Below, in pieces: positions 36,268 to 44,472 of a stretch of DNA of 50,413 nucleotides (positions are counted from its first letter, which is position 1; every line of letters begins with the position of its first letter). The notes under the pieces were generated by a model. It did no database searches, had not been told where the DNA came from, and was given only the letters and a program-made list of their open reading frames with translations. The translations under genes were made by a program, and so were the position numbers. The stretch lies in the NCBI GenBank assembly GCA_964343275.1, contig CAYFIY010000006.1, forward strand, positions 1 through 50,413. Reading direction: 5' to 3'. The DNA is from Hadarchaeum sp964343275 (GTDB taxonomy: Archaea; Hadarchaeota; Hadarchaeia; Hadarchaeales; Hadarchaeaceae).

Positions 36268-36957
36268 TTACACACCTTTTATAACTGGTTTTGGCAATTC
36301 ACTGCCATTTTCCATCAACATGTTGGCCACACCCACAGCGTCGTCTGAATGTCGTCCCCATCCGTCAGCCCCTACATCCTTAGTCCAATCGGGAGTTATC
36401 GGTGAGCCGCCTATTATGGCCCAAATTTTATCCCTAATGTCCATTTCTTTCAATAACTCAATCACATCCTTCTGATAATACATCGACGGCGTTAGCAGGC
36501 ACGACATAGCAACGATGTCAGCTGTAACCTCTTTCACCTTCTCCAGGAATTTTTTAGGCTCGACATCATTTCCCAGATCGTAGACCTCGTAACCTGCAAC
36601 TTCGAGCATCGTGGCGACCAAGTTTTTGCCAATATCGTGTATATCACCATAAACTGTTCCGATTACGACCTTTCCCTTAATTTGTTTCGCCATCTGTTCT
36701 TCTGAAATATGTGGTCTTAAAACTCCAATACCTGCTTTCATGGCGTCCGCCGCGAGCATTACTTCGGGTAGAAAAACTTCAAAACGCCCGAACTTTTCAC
36801 CTATGACAGCCATACCAGTCGAAAAACCTTTCTTAATAGCATCTATCGGTTCAATATTGGAATTTATAGCTTCTTGGGCTGCATTTTTCGCAAAATCTTC
36901 GTCGCCGTCCATTACAGCCTTCGCAAGTTTATCAAAAATTTCTTGAGTCAATATCAA
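36268..36957 (-). CDS. Methyltransferase corrinoid protein (MtmC/MtbC family), partner of Trp203 MtmB homologue
   Basis: 229-aa corrinoid protein. The cap domain covers residues 5-85 and the cobalamin domain follows, with GDIHDIGKN giving His107 and the later AIIGGSP loop. It immediately precedes the Pyl-free MtmB homologue on the same strand, with 0 nt between genes. Start TTG at 36957; another in-frame TTG two codons later is possible and no clear ribosome-binding site is seen. The C-terminus is slightly longer than its paralogues. Confidence 0.87.
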   Translation of the reverse strand: MILTQEIFDKLAKAVMDGDEDFAKNAAQEAINSNIEPIDAIKKGFSTGMAVIGEKFGRFEVFLPEVMLAADAMKAGIGVLRPHISEEQMAKQIKGKVVIGTVYGDIHDIGKNLVATMLEVAGYEVYDLGNDVEPKKFLEKVKEVTADIVAMSCLLTPSMYYQKDVIELLKEMDIRDKIWAIIGGSPITPDWTKDVGADGWGRHSDDAVGVANMLMENGSELPKPVIKGV

Positions 36958-37029
36958 CCCGAAATATTATCTAAATATAGGAATATATACGTGGCGGACA
37001 TAATCATTTTTTTGTTTAACTTCCTGAAT

Positions 37030-38121
37030 TTATAAGGTACCGTGTTCAAAGACGGCTTTTGATATCGCATACGCATGGCCAGGTGGGGTATCTACAGCAT
37101 AGTCGCACTCGGCAACGAGCCAAAATCCCTTCTCGCATTGCTTGCCTATCTCAACTTGCCTTTTTGCCTCATCGTATGCATCCATAGCTGTGCCAAAACG
37201 ATAACTTTCTATCGACATATTACCTGCAATAGGACATTTGCCCCCGAACCTTTCCACAACGTCTTTGATATCAGTTTCTGAAGCCAGGTGGAGCACCCCA
37301 ATGTTTTTAAGTCTGTCCACCAGTCCTTCCTTGAAAACAAGCCTGTGATCGCCACAAAGATGGTAAAAGATTTCAAATCCATTCTCCTTAGCCACTTTCG
37401 CCCACTCGTCGTAGATAGGTAGTACGTACTTTTCCCAATGTTTTGGAGACATGACTTCATCTGCAAAATCCGTTGCGAAAACTAAACCGGGTCTGGTTGG
37501 GTCGAGTTGTTCTATCGCGTGCTTCATTCTCATGCTCATTAGTTCGGTGTGTATTTCATGCACCTTCTTGGCGAGGGACGGATCGGTCGCCATCCAAGTC
37601 AAAAGATTTTCATGACTCACAAAATTTCCGGCAATTGTTGACGTTGCTAGGGTAACAGGTATTAACGGAGGTTCAAAATCGTATTTCTTCCTAGTATAAT
37701 TGTAAGCCTCGAACTGTCTATCCATGACTCCACGCTTCCTCATTTCACTAATATCGGGAATCTCATACTTCTCCACTTCTTCGGCAGTCTTGCATGCCGG
37801 TTCGACAAGGACCGGATAATTATCCTCACGATATGACAGTTTAGCTCCGATATCTTCAGAGCCAATATTTTGAAGCGCCTCACCGCAGAGGAAAAGCGGG
37901 ACATCCCATTCCCAAGCCTCATATGCTGAAAGCATCAAATCAGCGCTTAGTATGAAATCGTCCATAATTTTATTGAGGGTGTACCCATAAAGTCTGCTAG
38001 GCGCTCCATTGCTCCAGATGACATTTGGAATTCTATCTACTTTTTCGCCGCGTCGTGCCGCTGCCGCCCTGTTGCAAGACTCTTTCAGACGTTTTTTAGA
38101 AATTGTGGGAATAACGGCCAT
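37030..38121 (-). CDS. UroD-fold methyltransferase (MtaA-like) with HxC Zn motif
   Basis: 363-aa methyltransferase of the UroD/MtaA superfamily. The Zn-binding His and Cys are seen in YHLCGD (about 254 and 256) and a third Cys in AECDYAVDTPPG near the C-terminus, so a complete Zn site is likely. It is encoded just downstream of a corrinoid protein, overlapping if the GTG at 38136 is used. The ATG at 38121 is preferred because the paralogue at 44473-45566 starts at the same place (ISKKRLKES follows) and AAGGT lies upstream. It shares a 74-bp perfectly identical block with that paralogue. Confidence 0.82.
   Translation of the reverse strand: MAVIPTISKKRLKESCNRAAAARRGEKVDRIPNVIWSNGAPSRLYGYTLNKIMDDFILSADLMLSAYEAWEWDVPLFLCGEALQNIGSEDIGAKLSYREDNYPVLVEPACKTAEEVEKYEIPDISEMRKRGVMDRQFEAYNYTRKKYDFEPPLIPVTLATSTIAGNFVSHENLLTWMATDPSLAKKVHEIHTELMSMRMKHAIEQLDPTRPGLVFATDFADEVMSPKHWEKYVLPIYDEWAKVAKENGFEIFYHLCGDHRLVFKEGLVDRLKNIGVLHLASETDIKDVVERFGGKCPIAGNMSIESYRFGTAMDAYDEAKRQVEIGKQCEKGFWLVAECDYAVDTPPGHAYAISKAVFEHGTL
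37127..37200. repeat. 74-bp block identical to 44573-44646
   Basis: Part of the intact UroD-fold gene (encoding the segment starting at FGTAMDAYDEAKRQ). It is base-for-base identical to 44573-44646 in the frameshifted paralogue, while the flanks differ at many positions. Confidence 0.92.
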
Positions 38122-38132
38122 ATAAACTACCT

Positions 38133-38783
38133 TCACTTCTTTTGAATCCCCTCTAGTAACCTTTCGATCTCTTTCACAGCTTTTGTCGCGTCCGGTGCCC
38201 AGGCATCGGCACCTATTTCTTTTGCATACCCTGGAGAAGTTGGTGAACCTCCGATGATGACTTTAATTTTTCCTTTCATACCAAAATCATCGAGAGAACT
38301 AGCCACTGATTTCATGACTGGGATGGTAGTAGTTAATAAAGCCGACATGGCGATTATATCCGCACCGATTTCAGTGGCCTTTTTGATGAACTCCTTCTTC
38401 GGAACATCTCTTCCAGCATCATGTACTTCGTATCCCGCAGTTTCTAAAATTATTTTAACTATATTTTTCCCAATGTCGTGTGTATCCCCTTCAACGGTAC
38501 CTATCAAGATTTTTCCATGGCCCTCTACTTTACCTATTTTTATATGTGGTTTAAGGATATCAACAGCGGCATACATTGCAGAAGCCGAAGCCAAAACTTC
38601 GGGCAAGAAGTATTCATGACTTGCAAATTTTTGCCCTACTATCTTCATGCCTCCGTTGCATCCTTTGATTATCGCCTCGTAAGCATCTACATTACTTTTT
38701 AAGGCAATTTCAGCATTCTTCTTAGCACCGTTTTCGTCTCCTGCTATTACTGCCTTACTTAATTCTTCAAATATTTCTTGCAT
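38133..38783 (-). CDS. Methyltransferase corrinoid protein (MtmC/MtbC family)
   Basis: 216-aa corrinoid protein with cap domain 1-85 and cobalamin domain 90-214. EGDTHDIGKN supplies the cobalt ligand His102, and VIIGGSP is the second loop. First gene of an operon with the UroD-fold methyltransferase; its TGA is 12 nt from the chosen downstream start. An A/T-rich TATA-like tract (38826-38842) lies about 45 nt upstream of the ATG. A decayed copy of its C-terminus sits at 45583-45690 in front of the frameshifted paralogue, showing that the pair was duplicated. Confidence 0.88.
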   Translation of the reverse strand: MQEIFEELSKAVIAGDENGAKKNAEIALKSNVDAYEAIIKGCNGGMKIVGQKFASHEYFLPEVLASASAMYAAVDILKPHIKIGKVEGHGKILIGTVEGDTHDIGKNIVKIILETAGYEVHDAGRDVPKKEFIKKATEIGADIIAMSALLTTTIPVMKSVASSLDDFGMKGKIKVIIGGSPTSPGYAKEIGADAWAPDATKAVKEIERLLEGIQKK

Positions 38784-38934
38784 TCCATTGCCGTCCGGCC
38801 TTAGCTAACGTAGTTTATTAGTTCTCAGTTATTTATATCTTTTTTTAGTAAACACCATAAAAAGATAACACTATATTATCATTCTTAGGACAATACTATA
38901 AATCAGGAGGGAATAATTTTAATCTAAGAGTTAG

Positions 38935-39195
38935 ATGATAAAGATAAAAATTATGCCGCGGAACTGCACTGGCTGCCGAGCTTGTGAAGTATTCTGTTCA
39001 TTTCACCATAGAAAAATTTTCAATCGAAAAATTTCGAGCATTGAAATAGTAAGATTTGAGAGAAAGGGTGTGTTTAAACACGTTATCCATGACAAAAAGC
39101 TAGGTGCCCGTATAGCCTGTGATATGTGCAATGGTGAAAAGATACCATTGTGCATAAAATTCTGCCCCACAAAAACACTTACACTGGTGGATTGA
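38935..39195 (+). CDS. 4Fe-4S ferredoxin-like subunit associated with AOR
   Basis: 86-aa iron-sulfur protein. An N-terminal CTGCRACEVFC followed by SFHH, and a second group CDMC...CIKFCP near the C-terminus, matches the small electron-transfer protein often encoded before aldehyde:ferredoxin oxidoreductases. Its stop codon lies 2 nt before the ATG of the AOR gene. Probable electron acceptor for the aldehyde oxidation or donor for acid reduction. Confidence 0.83.
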   Translation: MIKIKIMPRNCTGCRACEVFCSFHHRKIFNRKISSIEIVRFERKGVFKHVIHDKKLGARIACDMCNGEKIPLCIKFCPTKTLTLVD

Positions 39196-39197
39196 AA

Positions 39198-41114
39198 ATG
39201 GCTAAGAAATTACATGGTTATGCTGGAAAAGTATTGAGGGCAAACCTCTCTAATGGTAAAGTTTCCACCGAGCCGACCATGAAGTATGCTAAGAGATTTT
39301 TAGGGGGCAGAGGCGTAAATCAATGGATACTTTTTAATGAGGTTGGACCAGGAATTTACCCATTCGACCCTGCGAACAGATTAATATTTGGCACAGGAGT
39401 TCTGGTGGGCACCTCAGCACCAGGTGCATCGAGGTACAGTGTCGAAAGTAAGAATGCCTACACGGGAGGTATTGGCTCCTCTAATTCTGGAGGTCACTTC
39501 GGTCCGGAACTGAAATTCGCTGGATACGATCACGTCGTTATCCATGGAAGGAGCCGAAAACCGTGTTACATTTGGATCGATGATGGCGAAATCAAATTGA
39601 ATGAAGCAGACCACCTTTGGGGTAAAACTACTTGGGAAACTGACGACATTATTAGAGAACACTTGGGTGATGACGACGTTCAAATTGCCAGTATAGGTCC
39701 GGCGGGAGAAAATTTGGTAAGGGCCGCTTGCATTATCAACAATGGCGCAAGAGCCGCTGGAAAATGTGGCATGGGGGCCGTGATGGGCTCAAAGAACCTC
39801 AAAGCGATTGTAGTCAGGGGTACGGGCGATATTACTGTCGCTCATCCGGAAAAGTTCTTGAAATTAGTCGAAGATTTATGGCCGAGACTTTTGAACAACG
39901 ATGGTATGAAGAATTATATTAAATGGGGTTCGCAGTTCGTCACAGAAAGAGATAACGAAATAAGCGCCAATCCGGTAAGAAATTTTCAGGACGGATATTG
40001 GGACCCTAAGAAAATTAAAAAAATAAGGGGAAAGGAGTTTATAAAATTTTGTAAGGGAAGACTTGCCTGCTTCTCCTGTCCCGTTGCTTGTAGTCATTAC
40101 CTAGAAGTATCAAAAGGTGAGTTCAAGGGTACTGCTGGCGAGGGATTTGAAACAAACACCGCGAAGAACTTCGGCCCAAAGCTAGATATACATTATCTAC
40201 CCGCTCTCATCAAGGCGCATGTCCTATGTAGTCAGTATGGATTAGACGTCGATGGTATCGCCGGGACCATAGCCTGGACGATGGAATGTTATCAGAGAGA
40301 CATACTTAAAAAGAATGACCTGGATGGAATAGAACCAGATTGGGGAAACTACAAGGCAGTGCTTGAGCTGATGAGGAAAATTACCCATAGGGAAGGGATA
40401 GGGGATTTACTTGCCGAAGGAAGCAAGAGAGCTTCTGAAATAATCGGGAGAGGATCTGGAAAATTTTCAATGAATATAAAAGGGCAGGATCTGTACGAAA
40501 CGCTACGACATTCGAAAGCATGGGGGTTGGGGGCTATTTTATCCCCTATTGGTGGGGGGCATATGAGGGGATCTCCAACTTGTGAGTCTCGTAAGATTAG
40601 TCCCGAAGAGGGTAGAAAATTCTACGGCGTTCCTACGGCAGGTGATGCAAAAACTTATAAAGGGAAAGCGAAGCTCGTGATTTATTTTGAGAATTTTAAG
40701 GCGGTTGTGGACTCGGTTAATATATGCTATCTCCTCACGCAGTGGAGTTCTTCTTACCTTATAAACCCGAGGGATATATCTGAGCTTCTCGCCGCGGCGA
40801 CTGGCTTTCGAACTACTGCCCACACTATAATGAAGGTTGGAGAGAGGATACATAACCTGGAAAAGGCTTTCAACGTAAGGGAAGGTATGACTCGGAAAGA
40901 TGATGCGCCACCCGAAAGATTCTACACGGCAATCAAGTCTGGACGTGGAAAAGGTCAGAGTTTGGAAAGGAAGAAATTAGATGGAGCTATGGATGAATAT
41001 TATGCACTGAGAGGCTGGAATGTAAAAAATGGAACACCAACGACGGCAAAGCTTAAAAATCTGGGCTTGGGAGATATTGCTAAAGAACTAAAAGAACGTG
41101 GGAAAATAGTTTAA
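39198..41114 (+). CDS. aor: Tungsten-containing aldehyde:ferredoxin oxidoreductase (AOR)
   Basis: 638-aa AOR-family protein. The N-terminal domain (residues 5-210) binds the tungstopterin: GRGVNQWILFNEVGPG and GPAGENLVRAACI are family signatures. The 4Fe-4S ligands CFSCPVAC lie near residue 295, and a later Cys in NICYLL fits the fourth ligand. It interconverts aldehydes and acids with ferredoxin. The ATG at 39198 follows the ferredoxin stop codon; an ORF extension to 39150 overlaps that gene and is rejected. In this context it may oxidise aldehydes arising from substrate breakdown. Confidence 0.9.
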   Translation: MAKKLHGYAGKVLRANLSNGKVSTEPTMKYAKRFLGGRGVNQWILFNEVGPGIYPFDPANRLIFGTGVLVGTSAPGASRYSVESKNAYTGGIGSSNSGGHFGPELKFAGYDHVVIHGRSRKPCYIWIDDGEIKLNEADHLWGKTTWETDDIIREHLGDDDVQIASIGPAGENLVRAACIINNGARAAGKCGMGAVMGSKNLKAIVVRGTGDITVAHPEKFLKLVEDLWPRLLNNDGMKNYIKWGSQFVTERDNEISANPVRNFQDGYWDPKKIKKIRGKEFIKFCKGRLACFSCPVACSHYLEVSKGEFKGTAGEGFETNTAKNFGPKLDIHYLPALIKAHVLCSQYGLDVDGIAGTIAWTMECYQRDILKKNDLDGIEPDWGNYKAVLELMRKITHREGIGDLLAEGSKRASEIIGRGSGKFSMNIKGQDLYETLRHSKAWGLGAILSPIGGGHMRGSPTCESRKISPEEGRKFYGVPTAGDAKTYKGKAKLVIYFENFKAVVDSVNICYLLTQWSSSYLINPRDISELLAAATGFRTTAHTIMKVGERIHNLEKAFNVREGMTRKDDAPPERFYTAIKSGRGKGQSLERKKLDGAMDEYYALRGWNVKNGTPTTAKLKNLGLGDIAKELKERGKIV

Positions 41115-41127
41115 ATCCATATATAAA

Positions 41128-42045
41128 TTACTCGGCAGGAAATGATTGGCCCAAAGCTAAAGGTGCCTGATGTCTCCTTCTTCTAGCCATTATCAATAAT
41201 ATCACTAATGGGACAATATATGGTAACATCGTGAGAAACCTATAAGGAATTGGAGTTCCCAACAATTGAATTCTCATTTGGATAGACTCAACTCCTCCGA
41301 TTAATAGCCCCCCTCCCAAAACCCAAAACGGATTCCATCCGCTAAAGATGACTACTGCAATGGCTATAAATCCGCGAAAAGCAGTTGCTCCTTCAATGAA
41401 CGTAGCTAGAGAACTGTGTGCTAAAGCAGCGCCTCCCAGCCCAACTAAAGCCCCCCCGCCAATTACGGACACCGCACGAACTAAATTTACTCTTACCCCA
41501 ACTGTGGTTGCCGCTTTTGGGTTCTCTCCTACTGATCTGATTCTAAGACCAGCAGAGGTTTTGAATAAAAATAACCAAATCGCGGGCGCTAATAGAAACG
41601 CGGTGTAAACGAGAACATTTTGATCAAAAAAGGCCGGTCCAAGAATAGGTATCTCACTCAAGAGCGGTATCTTAATCGACTCTAATAATTTTATATTGAC
41701 ATGCGGTACCTCCAATGCTCTCATAAGAAAGCCGCTCATACCAAAACCCAGCAGCCAAATTCCGATGCCCGCCACTATTTGATTCGCACGCAACCATACC
41801 GATGTAACTACCAGAAACGAGGACATGACAGCACCTGCGATCATGGCGACAAGTAAGCTCAGCAAGAAATTATCTGTAATTAGATAAACGTAAAAGCTAG
41901 TAAAGGCCCCCATTATCATTCCTCCCTCCGTCCCTAGGTTCAATACGCCTGAACGCTCAGACAACAGCTCCCCATATGCTGCCAAGACTATTGGTGTTCC
42001 CATGCGGGCGGCTGCGGCCAGTATGACTGTGATTAGTTCTATCAT
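41128..42045 (-). CDS. ABC transporter permease, BMP-associated (YufQ-like) (2)
   Basis: 305-aa hydrophobic channel protein with SGVLNLGTEGGMIMGA near residue 33 and the cytoplasmic coupling loop SVGENPKAATTVGV. Orthologous in role to the permease at 17437-18375. Its ATG overlaps the upstream permease stop by 4 nt. No ATP-binding protein is encoded nearby. Lies convergent to the AOR gene with only 13 nt between them. Confidence 0.87.
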   Translation of the reverse strand: MIELITVILAAAARMGTPIVLAAYGELLSERSGVLNLGTEGGMIMGAFTSFYVYLITDNFLLSLLVAMIAGAVMSSFLVVTSVWLRANQIVAGIGIWLLGFGMSGFLMRALEVPHVNIKLLESIKIPLLSEIPILGPAFFDQNVLVYTAFLLAPAIWLFLFKTSAGLRIRSVGENPKAATTVGVRVNLVRAVSVIGGGALVGLGGAALAHSSLATFIEGATAFRGFIAIAVVIFSGWNPFWVLGGGLLIGGVESIQMRIQLLGTPIPYRFLTMLPYIVPLVILLIMARRRRHQAPLALGQSFPAE

Positions 42046-43088
42046 TTTCTTACCTTCCCGATAATTGGTTCAAAAACCAGTATCAAAAGAATTATTATAG
42101 CTACCAGTGCGTAGAAAAACGACAATGAAATTCCGACAGTTCGTTGAAGAGATTCCACGCGTCCAAGCAAGATCGCAAAAAGAAATGATGTTATTCCAAC
42201 TCCAGCTGGATTTAATCTCCCCATCAATACCGCCCCAAATGCTAAGTATCCATATCCAGGGGAAAAACCACCCACTAATAGATGAAGTACCCCTGAAACT
42301 TCGATCATTCCCGCAAGCCCGGCAAATCCTCCTGACAAAAGCGCCGCGAATAAAACGGTTTTAGATATGTTTATACCTGAATATCTTGCGACTTTTTCCC
42401 CAAAACCCACAACTTTTATTTCATATCCGAATGCAGTTTTCTTAAGCAGAAAGTAAACCAAAATACCGACGAGAATAGCGAGTATTAAACCGAAATGTAA
42501 ACGAGTATCGACTATGATCTTGGGTATCTGAGCCGATAGGGGAAATCTTTCGCTCGTAGCAATGGCGCCCCATCCCTCTCTAATCCAAGGACCCTCAACT
42601 AAATAATGAACTAGGAATAACCCCACAAAATTTAACATCAGCCCCACAAATATCTCAGACACACCGTACCTGACTTTCATGATGGCCGGTATCAGGGCAT
42701 AGACAGCTCCAAAAACAAAGCCAAATATAATAACTGTGATCAATCTAATTTCGTCTGGAACTGGCAGATATAAGGCCACAAAGGTTGCCCCGATAGAACC
42801 GAGATAAAGTTGACCTTCGGCACCGAGATTGGTTAAGCCCATCCTCATCGCAATAGTAATGCTCATAGCACAAAGGAATAATGGAATCGCGAAAGTGAGA
42901 GTTTCAGCTATGCCGAATGTAGATCCCAGAGCATTGTTAAACATATGATAATACGCAGATACGGGGTCATACCCAAAAATAAAAATTAAAACGCCAGTTA
43001 AAAAAATCGCGGTTAAAAATACGCCTAGATATCCGAGTATATATCTTGAGGGTATGTTATATTTCCTATCTCGGAATATATTCTGCAA
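42042..43088 (-). CDS. ABC transporter permease, BMP-associated (YufP-like) (2)
   Basis: 348-aa channel subunit with many membrane segments and the family signature MGLTNLGAEGQLYLGS. The TTG at 43088 with GGTGG 7-10 nt upstream is preferred; a longer ORF from ATG 43133 would overlap the binding-protein gene by 68 bp. Even so it overlaps that gene's end by 23 bp, indicating translational coupling. Pairs with the permease at 41128-42045. Confidence 0.83.
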   Translation of the reverse strand: MQNIFRDRKYNIPSRYILGYLGVFLTAIFLTGVLIFIFGYDPVSAYYHMFNNALGSTFGIAETLTFAIPLFLCAMSITIAMRMGLTNLGAEGQLYLGSIGATFVALYLPVPDEIRLITVIIFGFVFGAVYALIPAIMKVRYGVSEIFVGLMLNFVGLFLVHYLVEGPWIREGWGAIATSERFPLSAQIPKIIVDTRLHFGLILAILVGILVYFLLKKTAFGYEIKVVGFGEKVARYSGINISKTVLFAALLSGGFAGLAGMIEVSGVLHLLVGGFSPGYGYLAFGAVLMGRLNPAGVGITSFLFAILLGRVESLQRTVGISLSFFYALVAIIILLILVFEPIIGKVRK

Positions 43089-44214
43089 GTGGTTCCCACC
43101 AATCCTCTGTTGGCAGTAAGAGGCCGACTCCATTTGCAGAGATAACTTCTTGTCTTATATTCGATACTTGATCCAAGATAGATGCCGAGAGCATATCCTC
43201 GTTGAAAATGAAATCAATGTATTGACCTGGAGGGTCGGTTGACGCAATGCCATATAGGCGATTGCCACTCACCCAAGAATCCGCTTTCATGTTTTGCAAG
43301 ACTTCCTCAATGTTAGGTGTAAATGAATATGTGGTTGACCCAAGGGCATCCGGGAACAATGCATAATGATCCATGTCCGAGGCAATATAGTAAACATCCC
43401 TCTCTTCGGCTGCTGTTCCTATTCCTCTATCTGCGGACCCAGCCCAACCTGCGACCACATCTGCACCCTGATCTATCATTCCAAGAGCGGCTTCCTTTGC
43501 CGATTCAATGTCCCACCAATTTCCAAGAGTTGATGTCAGGACCGTTATATCTGGTTTGACATATTTTGCACCCACTTTAAAGGCCAATGATTCGTCCAGT
43601 ACGGTAGGATATGGCTCCCCTATCTGATAACCAACCACGTCTGTCTCGCTCACCATGGCTGCAAGAGCACCTTTTATGAACTCAGTATCTCTCCAAGCCT
43701 GATCAATACTGATAACGTTCGGGTAGGCCGTTAGCCTTCCCCCAGTGATAAAGAAACGTGTATTCGGATATGCATCGGCAACAGTCGGAAGAGTGAAATC
43801 AAACGCTCCGCTGTGGCCCCAAATCAAATCATATCCTTCCGCTGCTAACTCGTTTAAAACCCGTTCTTGGTCTGCGAATTGGACATCCTCAGCATAATCC
43901 ACCGTGTGGCCATGGGTCTCCATAACACCTATGGCTGCCTGGTTTGCTTCGTTATACCATCCGGGCCAATCTCTGTAACCGTTGAGAACAAGAGCAATCC
44001 TCAGTTTTTGTACGGGAGCGGTTGGGATAGTCGTAGTCGTGGTCGTGGCAGTAGCCGTGGTGGTGGCCGTGGTCGTGGCAGTAGCCGTGGTGGTTGGCGT
44101 GACCGTGGTGGGCGTTGTGGTTGGTGCTGCAGGTTGAGTTCCTATGTAAGCTGCTGCTACAGCCAATATAATAATTATAACCGCTGCTACAGTGATTCCA
44201 GTCTTTTGTTCCAT
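43066..44214 (-). CDS. BMP/PnrA-family ABC transporter substrate-binding protein (2)
   Basis: 382-aa anchored solute receptor. Hydrophobic anchor at residues 6-24, then a Thr/Ala/Pro linker to about residue 68, then the binding fold starting at LRIALVLNG. The anchor-linker junction AAAYIGTQPAAP is shared with the first receptor (15130-16257), although the binding domains differ clearly, suggesting a different ligand. The likely ligand class is purine nucleoside or related heterocycle. It stops with TAG; an in-frame TAA follows after two more codons. A strong TATA-like element lies at 44235-44248. Confidence 0.85.
   Translation of the reverse strand: MEQKTGITVAAVIIIILAVAAAYIGTQPAAPTTTPTTVTPTTTATATTTATTTATATTTTTTIPTAPVQKLRIALVLNGYRDWPGWYNEANQAAIGVMETHGHTVDYAEDVQFADQERVLNELAAEGYDLIWGHSGAFDFTLPTVADAYPNTRFFITGGRLTAYPNVISIDQAWRDTEFIKGALAAMVSETDVVGYQIGEPYPTVLDESLAFKVGAKYVKPDITVLTSTLGNWWDIESAKEAALGMIDQGADVVAGWAGSADRGIGTAAEERDVYYIASDMDHYALFPDALGSTTYSFTPNIEEVLQNMKADSWVSGNRLYGIASTDPPGQYIDFIFNEDMLSASILDQVSNIRQEVISANGVGLLLPTEDWWEPLAEYIPR
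44041..44094. repeat. 30-bp-period repeat in the Thr-rich linker
   Basis: The 24-bp sequences 44041-44064 and 44071-44094 are identical with a 30-bp period, encoding part of the Thr/Ala linker of the second BMP receptor. Slippage or duplication probably sets linker length. Confidence 0.85.
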
Positions 44215-44234
44215 ATAAACATATTGACTCCGAT

Positions 44235-44248
44235 ATTTATATATAAAA
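44235..44248 (-). promoter_or_regulatory. Probable TATA box of the second BMP importer operon
   Basis: CTTTTATATATAAA on the minus strand, about 21-34 nt before the ATG at 44214. The spacing implies a nearly leaderless mRNA. The remaining 44249-44472 interval shows no gene. Confidence 0.55.
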
Positions 44249-44472
44249 GTCTTCCGCGATTGGCGTTTTTTTCAATAAATCGAATTTTTACGTGATTTCT
44301 GCCAAAATAATGATGTTGTGAGGTTTCAATGGTCTCGAGGTCATGCATAGTGATATAGATATCAAATATAGCAAACCTGCCCCCGAACATCTAAGATCTA
44401 AAATTAGGAGAAGCAACTTCCGAATCGAGGAAGGTCGAGAAATTGGCTTAAGAATCTGTTCTAGGTTATTAT

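Noticed and set aside
38935..41114. AOR starting at 39150
   Set aside because: That start lies inside the ferredoxin gene; ATG 39198, 2 nt after its stop, gives the normal AOR N-terminus.
44030..44125. Possible CRISPR-like or regulatory repeat
   Set aside because: The repetitive sequence is the Thr/Ala linker of a surface receptor; period and codon content explain it.
44240..44472. Possible gene in the interval between the BMP receptor and the broken methyltransferase
   Set aside because: The frame 44343-44633 has no start signal, no family resemblance and overlaps the methyltransferase remnant antisense.
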